NCBI GenBank assembly: GCA_023898385.1
Contig: CP060220.1
Coordinates: 2,976,001 to 3,040,000, forward strand
Length of the DNA: 64,000 nt
Reading direction: 5' to 3'
Source: Pseudobdellovibrionaceae bacterium
GTDB lineage: Bacteria; Bdellovibrionota; Bdellovibrionia; Bdellovibrionales; UBA1609
This document shows, one piece after another, positions 44,359 to 54,447 of this stretch. A model generated the notes under the pieces. The model was not told the DNA's origin. It saw only the letters and a list, made by a program, of their open reading frames with translations, and ran no database searches. Position 1 is the stretch's first letter. Each line of letters opens with the position of its first letter. The translations under genes and the position numbers were made by a program.

Positions 44359-45639
44359 ATGGGTCTAAAAAAAATTATTGCAAAGTGGCTCCCTCACTCC
44401 TTAAAGGAGCGTTTTTTTTTAAAGTCGCTCAAGCCCTTTTCGTTGGAAGAGTTTAACCAACAATTCGTGATAAAGGTAGCAGAGACGCCAGATGAAATCC
44501 TTTCTGCATACAAGCTTATTTACGAAAATTATTTTTTGGCGGGTCTTTGTGAACTTGATGACGAGATGCTTCGCTTGACAAAACATGCACTGTTGCCAAC
44601 GACTTCGGTTATCATTGTTAAGCACCACGACCAAGTTATTGCCACAATGTCAGTGATTCTTGATAACCCACTCAAGTTACCTATGGAAAGCCTTTGGCCC
44701 CTTGATTTTTTAAGGAAAAGCGGAAATCGCATAGCTGAGATATCAACACTATCTATTAAACCAAATTACAGAAACCAAAAGGGGCGGTTGTTACTTCCAC
44801 TGACAGGATATCTGTATCGATACGCCTTGAATACTTTAGGCGTTGATTTTTTGACTCTTGCAGTTCACCCCTATAGTACTCCGTTTTACTCAGCATTTTT
44901 CAATGCTCGCTTTGTTGATAAAAAGGTCATGTACTACAAAGGTGCCAATCACGCTCCGGCGGCAGCGATGACTATTGATTTAAAAAATAACCAAGTTCAA
45001 AATCATGTCGAATCAGTGTTTTTTGGACCGAAACTGGATATCCCACTGATTCATTACATGCATTGGGATAGGTATCCCAGGGCCTATGTTTTTCCAGAAA
45101 GAAAATATTTTCGTGCCTTTGATCCCGGCTTTCATTTAGATTTATTGAAAGACCTATTTAAGAAAAACATCACCGGTCTCAAGACGCTCACCGAATGGGA
45201 TAAGGAGATTTTGACAAAAATTTACCCAAGTGATCTGCAGGAGACACTTGAGGTGACTAGTGTGTCCTCTGGTCCTCGAGAAACATATCGCTACCCCGTC
45301 AACTGTTCTGGTATTTTTACCGAATCGTCATCGGGACAAATGCAGTTTGTTCGCGTGTTTGATATTTCCGACAAGGGCCTCTTGCTATTTAATAATTCAA
45401 TGGGTCAATTAGACTCCCAACATGGGCATTTGGCACTAAAGGTTTCAAAAGACATTACTATCCAACTGGAAATTCAAATTGTGCGCACCATGAATCAGCT
45501 TTACGGGGCCAAAATTGTTAGAGTTAAGCCAGTACATGAATGGAAGCGTTTTCTTGAATACCTCCACCTCACTTTTTTTAAAACTGCTTCTGCTGATCAG
45601 CCGTTACCTCAGCGTGGTCGCAATTTAAAATCCGCATAA
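44359..45639 (+). CDS. FeeM-type N-acyl amino acid synthase domain fused to PilZ
   Basis: 426 residues. Residues about 30-210 look like the GNAT-fold FeeM/LuxI-related acyltransferase (AYKLIYENYFLAGL, NRIAEISTLSIKPNYRNQ, LGVDFLTLAVHPYSTPFYSAFFNARF). The C-terminal part is a PilZ domain with both halves of the c-di-GMP signature: RETYR (RxxxR, R307/R311) and DISDKG (DxSxxG, D335-G340). This suggests synthesis of an N-acyl amino acid or related lipid signal controlled by c-di-GMP. No ACP gene is adjacent. Divergent from the nitroreductase-like gene. Confidence 0.8.
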   Translation: MGLKKIIAKWLPHSLKERFFLKSLKPFSLEEFNQQFVIKVAETPDEILSAYKLIYENYFLAGLCELDDEMLRLTKHALLPTTSVIIVKHHDQVIATMSVILDNPLKLPMESLWPLDFLRKSGNRIAEISTLSIKPNYRNQKGRLLLPLTGYLYRYALNTLGVDFLTLAVHPYSTPFYSAFFNARFVDKKVMYYKGANHAPAAAMTIDLKNNQVQNHVESVFFGPKLDIPLIHYMHWDRYPRAYVFPERKYFRAFDPGFHLDLLKDLFKKNITGLKTLTEWDKEILTKIYPSDLQETLEVTSVSSGPRETYRYPVNCSGIFTESSSGQMQFVRVFDISDKGLLLFNNSMGQLDSQHGHLALKVSKDITIQLEIQIVRTMNQLYGAKIVRVKPVHEWKRFLEYLHLTFFKTASADQPLPQRGRNLKSA

Positions 45640-45873
45640 TTTCTTTGGTGCCCAACCAAGCCGGGTCTGACATTTTTTGGCAAGACATTGAAATAATGAT
45701 AGGGTTTCAGGGGCCTGTGTCCCCCGTGCATTCGTAATTTTTTTAAGGGTTTTCGCAAACTGTGATTAGTCTGGGCCTGTGGACAAGGTGAATTCTCTTG
45801 GTGTTCTCCTGGCATAAGATCTGCTACTGTTTGACCATCTACGAGGAGAGCGCCCATCAAATATCTCAATGGC

Positions 45874-47088
45874 TTGGTGTTGCTATTAGGGTTAGTGGTC
45901 ACAGTGAATAGCTGGGCCGGGCGCACGGATGTATTGCCAGAAGGCGTATTTGGCATCAATCTTCAGCTGGGGCATATGGACCGCTTGAGCTATCGCTATA
46001 GCGAAAGTGGCCTGTATGAACATTTAGACCGCAAAAATTCTTTTGTGGTCGATGCCCAAATGCTGTCATTATTAGATGATGATGCCAAAAGATTGATTAC
46101 GGCCCTTGATGCTCTCAGCCCCCATAGGTTAGGCTCGCAGCTGTCGCTTGGACTGCTGTCGATTCGTGCGCGACCAGAGGTAAGCTATTGGGCGCCGGCC
46201 CTCGCCTACGGGCTAAATAAAAATTGGACATTGGGGATCGGCCTTCCTATTTTGAAGTACGTTAACCACATACAAGTCACGCGTTCAGAAAACAACATTG
46301 CCCAGGTTCAACAACAAGTGGGCGGTTTATCAGCCGAAATTGATGCGGGCCTTCAGCAGCTGGCGGCAGTGGACCTTCGCGATGAGCTTAAAGTGGCTTT
46401 AAGTGAGAAGGGATATGAACCTCTTGATGGCAAAAATGACCAATTTTTGGGAGATATAAGGCTCATGAGCCTTTGGCAATTTAGTCAGTCCGCGAGAAGC
46501 CAGTGGCAGCTGCGGTCCACTTTAGAGTTGCCCACAGGGCCCGACCCAAACCCTGACGACCTCACTGACTTGGGAGCCTTTGGTAATTTGGCTTTTGAGC
46601 AAAAAATCATCCGTGATGACAATTTAGGAACAAGAGATTTTAGTTTATCAACCGAGGTGGCGGCAAAAGTGTTTGCTCCAAAGGCGATGATAAAGAGGGT
46701 TCCGAAGGACGAATCCGACGTGCTGCCCGCAGCCCACAGCAAAGAAGAAGTGGTCCGTGATGTGGCCATTAATATGAGCCTTGGCACGTGGATGGCTTCA
46801 CGTTTAAGCCATTGGTTATCCGGATATGTGGGCGTTGAATATGACTGGAAAGGCGCCGATAAATACACGGGATCAAAAGACTCTCGCTATGATTTGTTGG
46901 GAGCACCCACAGAAAGTTACATCACCAGTGCCGTTTTCGGTGTTGATTTTTCCACAGTGGAGCTATTTTTGAAGCAAAAATTTGCCCTACCAATGACGTT
47001 CAACTACGAATTCACCACATCCATTGCTGGGCGAGACATTGAGGATCAACAACAACATATTTTCTGGCTGCAGGTGTTCTACAAATGA
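45874..47088 (+). CDS. Predicted outer-membrane beta-barrel protein, unusual start
   Basis: 404 residues from TTG 45874, with signal-peptide-like LVLLLGLVVTVNSWAG. A better-placed start is the ATC at 45856: GAGGAG is seven bases upstream and the protein would begin (M)KYLNGLVLL, restoring a charged n-region. The mature chain has barrel-type strands (QLSLGLLSIRARPEVSYWAPALAYGL, WTLGIGLPILKYV, VGVEYDWKGAD) and ends IFWLQVFYK. The stop overlaps the next gene by four bases, so they form one unit with the 848-residue lipoprotein. Confidence 0.65.
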   Translation: MVLLLGLVVTVNSWAGRTDVLPEGVFGINLQLGHMDRLSYRYSESGLYEHLDRKNSFVVDAQMLSLLDDDAKRLITALDALSPHRLGSQLSLGLLSIRARPEVSYWAPALAYGLNKNWTLGIGLPILKYVNHIQVTRSENNIAQVQQQVGGLSAEIDAGLQQLAAVDLRDELKVALSEKGYEPLDGKNDQFLGDIRLMSLWQFSQSARSQWQLRSTLELPTGPDPNPDDLTDLGAFGNLAFEQKIIRDDNLGTRDFSLSTEVAAKVFAPKAMIKRVPKDESDVLPAAHSKEEVVRDVAINMSLGTWMASRLSHWLSGYVGVEYDWKGADKYTGSKDSRYDLLGAPTESYITSAVFGVDFSTVELFLKQKFALPMTFNYEFTTSIAGRDIEDQQQHIFWLQVFYK

Positions 47089-49631
47089 AAAAGCGAAGTG
47101 TTTTATGGCATTCGGTTTTCTTGGTGTTGGGATTATTTGGTTGCAAACCCGTGGACGAGACCCCGAGTACTTTTAGGCGACCCGTGAATGAGTCAGGTTT
47201 GGGTCATGGCATTGATGTCTCTGCTGTCAACGGGCTGTCTCAGTTTGAACGATTTGGGCCTGAGCTAAGGTGGTCAAAAAAGCCGGTGCACGCCGCAGAA
47301 TACTGGAGTGCCATGAAGCGACTGAGCCGCCTTGAGCAGCAAGGTGTGGTTCAGTGGGCTGAAAGCAAGTCCGCGTCTAGTGTACTCAAGTATGCTAAGA
47401 AGCAGTTGCAAACAGTCCCGCCCGAAAACGACGTGTTCTTTTCAGTGGCCATTGAAGAGAATAAAGAACTACTCGAAAACGAAATAGGATCCGTTATAGA
47501 TGAGCTAGTAAAAACGCAGTCAAAACTAAGCTCCCAGTGGCAGGGGACCGAATATTTTAAAACCCATTTTAATAGTGCTGTTTCCATAGAAGATATTAAC
47601 CCGAAGATGAAAGGGTTTTTAAATGCCTTGCCGCGAGAATTTCAATCTATGGGTCTCGACAAAGACATCTCTCAAATCATAATCACTGAGCTCGCTGGGC
47701 GGGTTCTGCCGATTTTAGATGCGCTTTCGCCTGTACTGGCGGAGCTTCAGCCCAATCAGATCTTGAAAAAGAACTTGTCCGTGGTTCGCAAAGCTCTACC
47801 CATTCTCGTCAACGAGGCTCCAGAAACTGTGGCCCGCATTGAAAGGGATTTGTTGCGAGGCGATGACGTTGTGAAAAAAATCGAGGCCGCCGACGGCTCT
47901 CATGATGTACTTCGTCTTATTATGGATTTCTGGCATCAAATGTCTCCGGAAGAACGGGAAGAGGTATTTAAGTCGCAGTCACCCACCCTTTATAGCTATC
48001 TTAATGCCATGTCAGAAGAAGGGTTTGAGTGCCTTAAGCGCACAATTTGCAATCCCATTCCGCCAAAGCCCGATGTGATTTTAGCTATTACCACGAAGCG
48101 ATTTATATTGGCTCGAATCCAGGTAGAAGGTTTTCAGGGAATACTTAGAAAAATTAATCTTTCTGCTGGCAACTATGTTGTAGAAGCGATTAATAAGCAA
48201 TTGTTGGCAGAATTGCCCAGTGGTCTTGATCACCTTCGGGATATAATCGTCATGGGCGTTAGAAAAAAACAACAGGATATCGAAGCTCTAAGGGCAAATG
48301 ATTGGTCGGGCCTGCGAGCGAAACTATCTGACTATATGTCAAAGCGAGTATTGGGTCAGCAACCTCTACTGACTTGGCCGGATTTGTTGGTTCAGCCGAC
48401 CGGCCAAGAGGTGGGTCCCTCCGGATCCGCTCATGAATCCGGCATTGGGGCTGTGGCCAGTTTTATAGGCGCTTTGTCCACCACGTGGCCGCAAGCTGGC
48501 GACAAACAGATGCGTCGAGATATGGTGTCCATAATTAATTGGAGTTTGTACCTTTCTGGAATCTCCCGATGGAGTGACACGGAGGCATTGCCGCAACCTT
48601 ATTTTGGAAGCTTCGATCCCACTTATCGCTTAGATAACTACTTTGATCGAAGTGATTGGGTCTACGGCGTGCCAAGTATTTTTGGCAAATCCAAAATCGG
48701 CGCTTATGTGCCCCCCACGAAGAAGCTTTTTCGCGCAGAGGATCAGTGGCTGCTTGTGGAAAACCTTATGGAAATGAGCCGAAACCTAGTGGACTGGGAG
48801 ACCACACGATTTGATAAGGCCTTTTCGATATTTAATCTTCGCGATTTTATGCCCGATGTAGAAGGAGACGCAGGCGAGAAAAAACTTTTTCCCAAAGAAC
48901 AGATATATCTTTTGACCTTGGGGCTTGCGGGTCAGGTTCTTGATAATGCACTTAGAGATCCCAGTCATTTTGTACTGGTAGACCTCGATGGTAAGGATCG
49001 CTTGTTGGCAGATGGTCAATATGACAATGTGGTCATGGCCTATACAAAGAACTACGAAGATGGCACGGGCAGTGAAATTGACGTGGTTGGTGCGGCACAA
49101 GCAATTTTGGCCATTGAAAGTTTTAAAAGAGCCACACTGGATATTCGAAAGACGAAAATACCCTTTCTCACGTCAAATGCCGAAAAGCCTTCCATAGTGA
49201 AGCGAATTGAAAAGGCTCATGTGGACTTAACCGATTTGCAAAGGGCGTTGGCTGTGTTTTTATCCCGATATGGAGTGGGCGAGGATGGCCAGGTCTGCAA
49301 AACATTAAACCGCCAGTGGGAATGTTTAGCGCCAGAAACCAGTCCCTCTGGCGTGATAGCTGTTGTGCGAGCCTTGGATCAATCCTACCAATTGACCTCG
49401 GTAGAATTATTTAACGATCGCGCGCAAGAGGCTCTGTCTGCGTTCATAGACACGCTGGCGGTAGATGAATTGGGGCTTTGGAGTTCACTTGGAGGCGACA
49501 GGGATATGCAGGTGAGCTTTTTGGTGGAAGGACTGGATCTATTGGTGAATGGTCGTCAACTCTTTGAAGAAAACGCGTCTTACCACAAGTTAAAGGCAGC
49601 TTTTATAAAAGCCCTACAAATGCTCCACTAG
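47085..49631 (+). CDS. Large lipoprotein of unknown function
   Basis: 848 residues beginning with a lipoprotein signal peptide (lipobox LFGC, mature CKPVDETPS). The body is mostly helical with no domain I recognise (phrases such as SRWSDTEALPQPYFGSFDPTYRLDNYF and YKLKAAFIKALQMLH-like helices). ATGA overlap with the preceding barrel gene implies co-translation. The barrel-plus-lipoprotein arrangement hints at a two-part outer-membrane complex, but this is only inference. Confidence 0.7.
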   Translation: MKKRSVLWHSVFLVLGLFGCKPVDETPSTFRRPVNESGLGHGIDVSAVNGLSQFERFGPELRWSKKPVHAAEYWSAMKRLSRLEQQGVVQWAESKSASSVLKYAKKQLQTVPPENDVFFSVAIEENKELLENEIGSVIDELVKTQSKLSSQWQGTEYFKTHFNSAVSIEDINPKMKGFLNALPREFQSMGLDKDISQIIITELAGRVLPILDALSPVLAELQPNQILKKNLSVVRKALPILVNEAPETVARIERDLLRGDDVVKKIEAADGSHDVLRLIMDFWHQMSPEEREEVFKSQSPTLYSYLNAMSEEGFECLKRTICNPIPPKPDVILAITTKRFILARIQVEGFQGILRKINLSAGNYVVEAINKQLLAELPSGLDHLRDIIVMGVRKKQQDIEALRANDWSGLRAKLSDYMSKRVLGQQPLLTWPDLLVQPTGQEVGPSGSAHESGIGAVASFIGALSTTWPQAGDKQMRRDMVSIINWSLYLSGISRWSDTEALPQPYFGSFDPTYRLDNYFDRSDWVYGVPSIFGKSKIGAYVPPTKKLFRAEDQWLLVENLMEMSRNLVDWETTRFDKAFSIFNLRDFMPDVEGDAGEKKLFPKEQIYLLTLGLAGQVLDNALRDPSHFVLVDLDGKDRLLADGQYDNVVMAYTKNYEDGTGSEIDVVGAAQAILAIESFKRATLDIRKTKIPFLTSNAEKPSIVKRIEKAHVDLTDLQRALAVFLSRYGVGEDGQVCKTLNRQWECLAPETSPSGVIAVVRALDQSYQLTSVELFNDRAQEALSAFIDTLAVDELGLWSSLGGDRDMQVSFLVEGLDLLVNGRQLFEENASYHKLKAAFIKALQMLH

Positions 49632-49662
49632 TGGCGAATCCACTCGTGCCTTTGATATTAAC

Positions 49663-51594
49663 TCAATTCAATACTTCCTGAAAACTGTTCATAGGATATT
49701 GCCAATGTTTCACCGACCATAGGCTATCGGGATCGGGATGGCCCGATTTGATCTGGCCCAGAGTCGAACTCATATTTGGGTCGTTCACTAACCGCCAAAG
49801 CTCCTCTGGGAATGGAATGAGAGTTAGAATTTGCCGCCACCAGGCCTTCTGATCAAATACATGAATGTTATAATTGTGCCCATTTGCAGATAATGGATAG
49901 ATCCATCGGTTTTTCTGCTCACCCACGCTAAAGGGTCTAGATACAAAGAGTGCGGCTTGCTGGCTTTGAGAATCGAGGCCAACAATGAAGGTATTTGGTG
50001 ATGTCGTGGCCGATTCAAGAGTTAAGGTAGTGATCTGTCGAGATGCAGCGGCTGGGGTCCAGGCCTGCCCGTCGTCAGTGAGACACTCTTTGCGCTCACC
50101 AGACATCACTTGTAGGCAGGGAACGTGCTGAGATAAGTATTTAAGGTCCTCAATCCAAAGGTCTTTTGAATCAGTGTTTTTAAGCAGGTATCGAAACTGC
50201 GCAAGCCACTCTTTGAAAAAGAGGGACGAAAAGGCATTGTTTCGCACAATAACGAGATTCTCATCATTACGAGCACTATTGGGGTCTTTTTTCACGGCTG
50301 CATCAGTTCCGCCTGATTTTCCAAGCGCCTGCTCGGTCCAATTGGCACTACCCGTAACTACACTGACCGATGAGCCGCGGCCAAATAGGGCAAATTTGTT
50401 GTGATTCATGCCAAACTCACCCACTAGGCTGTTATACAGCAGCCAACGACCACTCAGTTGTTTAATGGGCTTTGCCATTTGCTGAGCCCGCCCGCGACGC
50501 CCATCATAGATCAAGCGAACTCGACCGCCGCGCTCTTCAAGTAATTTCAAATCCTTTGCCAGCTCCGGGTGGGTAAAGAAGTTCAAGGATGCGTAGAAAT
50601 AAGCTTCTTCAGGGTGATCGAGAAGTGTTTGAAGCTCCCGTTGGATCACCTGAGTGAGGTTATCTTCAGGCCCAAAATAAACTTCAATGGGACTGGATTT
50701 CATAGGGCGCCTGATTCCTGTTATGGGTTGGACGCTCACTCGGGTGCCATCCCAGTAGGTTTCATTGGCAGCCACTTGAGACAAAAAGGTCTCTACCTTC
50801 TGTCCGAGAGATTCGTTTTGAAAACACTTTTTTATGTTCTTAATACGAACTTGGTTCCCCGCAGTGAGTAGGCCGGCACCCAGTCGACTTTGCAGTTGTC
50901 CTGATCGTGAGCTCTTAAAATAACAAGGTGTGCCCTCGTCAACCACAAGGGCTGATTTTGGAAACTGTCCAGACTGAAACAGCGTATCGATGTCTGTTGG
51001 CCATGTCACTGCAGCGGTCCCACAGCGTGTTGGCGAGTCGCTCAGAAGTTCGCAGGCCAGGCGCGAGGCACTTGCCAGCTCTTCAAACTCGCTAGCGAAC
51101 TTCTCTACGGCTTTGACATCTTCTATTAAGACAAAGTTTTCGAAATTTCCAGCTAGCCCATAATGCGAAAAGTTCCCTGAGCCGGTGACTACTTTTTTGT
51201 GATCTACGATCATAAACTTGTTATGCATCTGCGGAAAGCGTCCGCGTAGCACCGGCACCTGCAATATGGTGAGAAGGGGTGAGGGGCCAAGGTGATAGAT
51301 AATTTGTTTTGATGAGAGTGAATGTTTGTAGTCCATGATGATGGTGACACGAACCCCTTCAGAAAGTTTTTTTTCCAGAAGCGGAACAAACTCTTGCACT
51401 TTCATTCCGTAGGCAGCGATTTTCAGATCGCCGCGAGCGGATTCAATGAGTTCACCAATAGCTTGAAAACTTGGTGATGAAGGTGAAAAAAAAGCACACA
51501 TTTTTTCGTTCGGAAGGCAGTGATCGTTAAAAACAGACAGGTCAGCCCAGGCAAGGCCAGGCAAGCTTAGCGCCAGACAAAAAAGCATCCGCAT
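49663..51594 (-). CDS. Secreted phospholipase D-superfamily protein, two HKD motifs
   Basis: About 643 residues from the ATG at 51594, which has GAGGGGG upstream and gives a signal peptide (MRMLFCLALSLPGLAWA). Longer frames exist to 51702. Two HxKxxxxD-type motifs are visible: MHNKFMIVDHKKVVTGSGNFS and MNHNKFALFGRGSSVSVVTGSANW; the second lacks the Asp at the usual spot (FALFG instead of D), as in some PLD relatives. Such exported enzymes act on phosphodiester bonds of lipids or nucleic acids; here the target is unknown. Co-directional with the OMP gene upstream. Confidence 0.85.
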   Translation of the reverse strand: MRMLFCLALSLPGLAWADLSVFNDHCLPNEKMCAFFSPSSPSFQAIGELIESARGDLKIAAYGMKVQEFVPLLEKKLSEGVRVTIIMDYKHSLSSKQIIYHLGPSPLLTILQVPVLRGRFPQMHNKFMIVDHKKVVTGSGNFSHYGLAGNFENFVLIEDVKAVEKFASEFEELASASRLACELLSDSPTRCGTAAVTWPTDIDTLFQSGQFPKSALVVDEGTPCYFKSSRSGQLQSRLGAGLLTAGNQVRIKNIKKCFQNESLGQKVETFLSQVAANETYWDGTRVSVQPITGIRRPMKSSPIEVYFGPEDNLTQVIQRELQTLLDHPEEAYFYASLNFFTHPELAKDLKLLEERGGRVRLIYDGRRGRAQQMAKPIKQLSGRWLLYNSLVGEFGMNHNKFALFGRGSSVSVVTGSANWTEQALGKSGGTDAAVKKDPNSARNDENLVIVRNNAFSSLFFKEWLAQFRYLLKNTDSKDLWIEDLKYLSQHVPCLQVMSGERKECLTDDGQAWTPAAASRQITTLTLESATTSPNTFIVGLDSQSQQAALFVSRPFSVGEQKNRWIYPLSANGHNYNIHVFDQKAWWRQILTLIPFPEELWRLVNDPNMSSTLGQIKSGHPDPDSLWSVKHWQYPMNSFQEVLN

Positions 51595-51711
51595 AGAAAT
51601 CCCCCTCTTTGCGAGCCACTGATAGATACCATATAGAATTTGGGGTACAAATAGAAAAAGCGGCACTGCCGCAGGGCCCTTATGAGAATTTTGTTGGCTC
51701 AAAGAAAATTT

Positions 51712-52428
51712 TTAGAAAAAGAACTTCAGCCCGTAGATAAGTCCTTTTGTTTCAACAACGGTGGGTGTGCCGGAACTAGTGGTTGTTGCTTCGTTGTTGT
51801 ACCAATGAGAATAAAGCCTAAGAGCGTGATACTCAATAAACACGCCACCTTGCGATTGGGACTCGGAAAGTTTATCCCCACTATTGGCTTCGGCCTCCAG
51901 GTAGGATCTATATTCTCCCTCGATGCCAAGCCAGCGAAACAAATACAAGCTGAGGCGGGCACCCCAAAGTGGATTTGAAAAAAGTTGGGTAGAATTTTTT
52001 TGTTCCCGGAGCCCGTAAAACACAGAAAGGCGGGAGCTCTGTTCCGCCTCGCCAAGAAGTCGTAAATGCAAGGCGGCCTGCCAACTGAGGTCAACAGTAT
52101 CTATCTGATTCCATCGTCCCTCGAGACCTACGATGCTGTAAAAAAAGCCTAGCGTACCTGAAGTGAGAAGGGGATCATTAGCCCCATTGGGATCTGTTTG
52201 TTGTACATAGGAGCCAGAAACATAAAATTCCAATGGATTGGGTGTGGTGTTGGCTGCAAGCCAGTAGTCCATGAGTCGAATATTTTTTTTCTGTTCCAAC
52301 CATTCGGCGAGGGTCCAGCGAGTGGCTTCTTTTTTGGCCTGCTTGCTGCCAATATAACTCACCACAGAGGCGTGGGCCATGGGGGTTAAAGCAAGCAGTG
52401 AGAGACAAAAAATCCATCGAGCAAACAT
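51712..52428 (-). CDS. Predicted outer-membrane beta-barrel protein
   Basis: About 238 residues from the ATG at 52428; signal peptide MFARWIFCLSLLALTPMAHA. An ATG at 52464 would add 12 residues. The mature part has strands such as LTSGTLGFFYSIVGLEGRW, SLYLFRWLGIEGEYRSYL and ALRLYSHWYNNEA, and ends GLIYGLKFFF, a typical BAM signal. Located between trmFO and the PLD-like gene on the same strand; co-transcription likely. Confidence 0.65.
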   Translation of the reverse strand: MFARWIFCLSLLALTPMAHASVVSYIGSKQAKKEATRWTLAEWLEQKKNIRLMDYWLAANTTPNPLEFYVSGSYVQQTDPNGANDPLLTSGTLGFFYSIVGLEGRWNQIDTVDLSWQAALHLRLLGEAEQSSRLSVFYGLREQKNSTQLFSNPLWGARLSLYLFRWLGIEGEYRSYLEAEANSGDKLSESQSQGGVFIEYHALRLYSHWYNNEATTTSSGTPTVVETKGLIYGLKFFF

Positions 52429-52476
52429 AAACTCAAGTGTGCATGAATCACCTAAAGCTGCCAAGTTTAAAATGGA

Positions 52477-53910
52477 TCAAGAATCAGGTTGAGTATCCAT
52501 TTGTTGAGATAAAACCGTCGTGGCACTGGTTAAGAAACTAGTTTTTGAAATGGCCACTTGATCGCCATTGAGCCAGTCTAACAATGCTTTTTTAGCTACC
52601 ACGAGTTGTTCGTCTCGGCGTGCCCGCTTTCGGCCTTTGCGCCCAGCAAATTTAAAACCTTCCAGAGGTGGCATGAGTCCAAAGTTAATATTGGTGGGTT
52701 GAAAGTCCGTTTTATCTTCAGTGATGGCGTTAAGAAGTGAGCCCAATGCCGATTTCCTTGGAGGAAGAGAAACGGGTCGTCCACGAAGTTTGTCATTAAT
52801 AAATCGCGCCACTAGGAGTCCAATACATGTGGATTCAAAATAACCTTCAACACCAGTGATCTGGCCTGCAAAAAATAAAAGATCATCTTTTTTACTGGTG
52901 AGAGTGGGAGACAATTTCTTTGGCGAGTGGATAAATAAGTTTCGATGCATACTGCCCAACTTGAAAAACTCCGCATTCTCTAAGCCTGGGATCATTTGGA
53001 AAACGCGTTTTTGTTCGGGGTATGCCATTTTAGTTTGAAAACCCACCATGTTGTATGCTGTGCCACTTTTATTGTCTTGCCGAAGTTGAACAACGGCGTA
53101 GCAAGTTTTACCAGTGTGGGGATTGCGCAGGCCTTTTGGTGACATGCAACCGTATCTTGCCGTCTCAAGGCCTCGCCGTGCAATTTCCTCTATGGGCATA
53201 CAGCCTTCAAAAAAAGGCGTGTTCTCAAAATCTTTAGGTTCAATTTTTCGAGCGCCATTGATTTCTGCAATAAGGTTTTCATATTGTTCTTTGTTCAATG
53301 GGCAGTTGAGGTAGTCGCCCGTGCCGTCACCCTCACCGTAGCGGTCACCTCGCCAGACCACATCGTAATCAATAGACTCGGCATCAATAATTGGTGCAAT
53401 GGCATCGAAGAAATACAAAAAGTCGTCGGTATCAGAAGCTTCGGCTAAATGCTGTCGCATACTTTCTGCCAATTCAGGGTGGGTGAGTGGGCCAGTGGCA
53501 ATCACTGCGGGTCGAGGAAGATCATCAAGGCTTCGAATGAGCTTACGCGAAACAGATATATTGGGATGCTGTTCAAGTGTTTTGGTAACTAGCTCAGAGA
53601 ATAAGTTTCGGTCCACTCCGAGCGCCATGCCAGCGGGGACGGAGGCCCTTTTTGCACATTGAAGATTGAGTGAACCCAGCTGGTCGGCTTCCCACTTCAG
53701 CTGCCCGGGAGCCGAGTAATCGGTGGTGCTGCCAAAGGAGTTAGAGCAAACAAGTTCAGCAAATTCCGCAGTTTTGTGAGCGGGTGTCATGGTTTCTCCA
53801 CGCATTTCGTAAAGAACCACCTTGTGGCCTCTGATGGCCAGCTGATAAGCACACTCACTGCCCGCCAAGCCAGCACCAACCACATGTATTGTTGAGGAAA
53901 GAGAGTCCAT
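52477..53910 (-). CDS. trmFO: Folate-dependent tRNA uracil-54 methyltransferase
   Basis: 477 residues; uses methylene-THF and FAD to make m5U54 in tRNA. FAD-binding GAGLAG at 12-17, the conserved Cys blocks LVCSNSFGS and EGCMPIEE, and GITGVEGYFESTCIGLLVA near the end (seen as GQITGVEGYF). The GGAGG ribosome site is three bases before the ATG at 53910. Its folate co-substrate is produced by the pathway that thyA and folA serve. Confidence 0.95.
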   Translation of the reverse strand: MDSLSSTIHVVGAGLAGSECAYQLAIRGHKVVLYEMRGETMTPAHKTAEFAELVCSNSFGSTTDYSAPGQLKWEADQLGSLNLQCAKRASVPAGMALGVDRNLFSELVTKTLEQHPNISVSRKLIRSLDDLPRPAVIATGPLTHPELAESMRQHLAEASDTDDFLYFFDAIAPIIDAESIDYDVVWRGDRYGEGDGTGDYLNCPLNKEQYENLIAEINGARKIEPKDFENTPFFEGCMPIEEIARRGLETARYGCMSPKGLRNPHTGKTCYAVVQLRQDNKSGTAYNMVGFQTKMAYPEQKRVFQMIPGLENAEFFKLGSMHRNLFIHSPKKLSPTLTSKKDDLLFFAGQITGVEGYFESTCIGLLVARFINDKLRGRPVSLPPRKSALGSLLNAITEDKTDFQPTNINFGLMPPLEGFKFAGRKGRKRARRDEQLVVAKKALLDWLNGDQVAISKTSFLTSATTVLSQQMDTQPDS

Positions 53911-54054
53911 GGGCCTCCAGGAGCTAAACAGAGATTACACGTCGTCCCATACCGAGAGGACGGGGGCTTTGTCAAGGTGAGTCTAAGTAGGTATCCACCA
54001 TTTTGTCAGAAGCCGGCATGATTTTGTCGGTGAATCCATGGTAGTTGAATACAT

Positions 54055-54447
54055 ATGTCTGAGAATCGAAAAAACGGAAAATTTCGCGCAAAAAGCCAGT
54101 TGTCATCGGCCTCAGAAATTTTGCAGTCGGTTTTGCAAAATAACAAAAGTGCTTTGGGACAAGAATTCACACGCTGGAAGCTCTGGAATAAGTGGTCCGA
54201 TGTGGTCGGTCCATCAATGGCCAAGTACTCAGTGCCCGTGGGCTATCGCGGTGGCGTCTTGTATGTGTGGGTGCGCGATTCTGTGCACCTGCAGGAGATG
54301 ACTTTTATGGTTCGCGCACTGAAGGCAAAGGTGAATCAATTTGTGGGGCGATCCTGGGTGAAATCCATTCGCCTCACTCTCGACCGAAAAGATGTACCCA
54401 CTGTGCAAGAAACCGAAGGGGAATTGCGGGACTACCTTTCCCGCTGA
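54055..54447 (+). CDS. DUF721/DciA-like protein
   Basis: 130 residues. The pattern LGQEFTRWKLWNKWSDVVGPSMAKYSVPVGYRGGVLYVWVRDSVHLQEM matches the DUF721 (DciA) family, whose members load replicative helicase DnaB in bacteria lacking DnaC. The very basic N-terminus (ENRKNGKFRAKSQ) and charged C-terminus agree. It is divergent from trmFO with a 144-base spacer and no other replication genes nearby. Confidence 0.75.
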   Translation: MSENRKNGKFRAKSQLSSASEILQSVLQNNKSALGQEFTRWKLWNKWSDVVGPSMAKYSVPVGYRGGVLYVWVRDSVHLQEMTFMVRALKAKVNQFVGRSWVKSIRLTLDRKDVPTVQETEGELRDYLSR

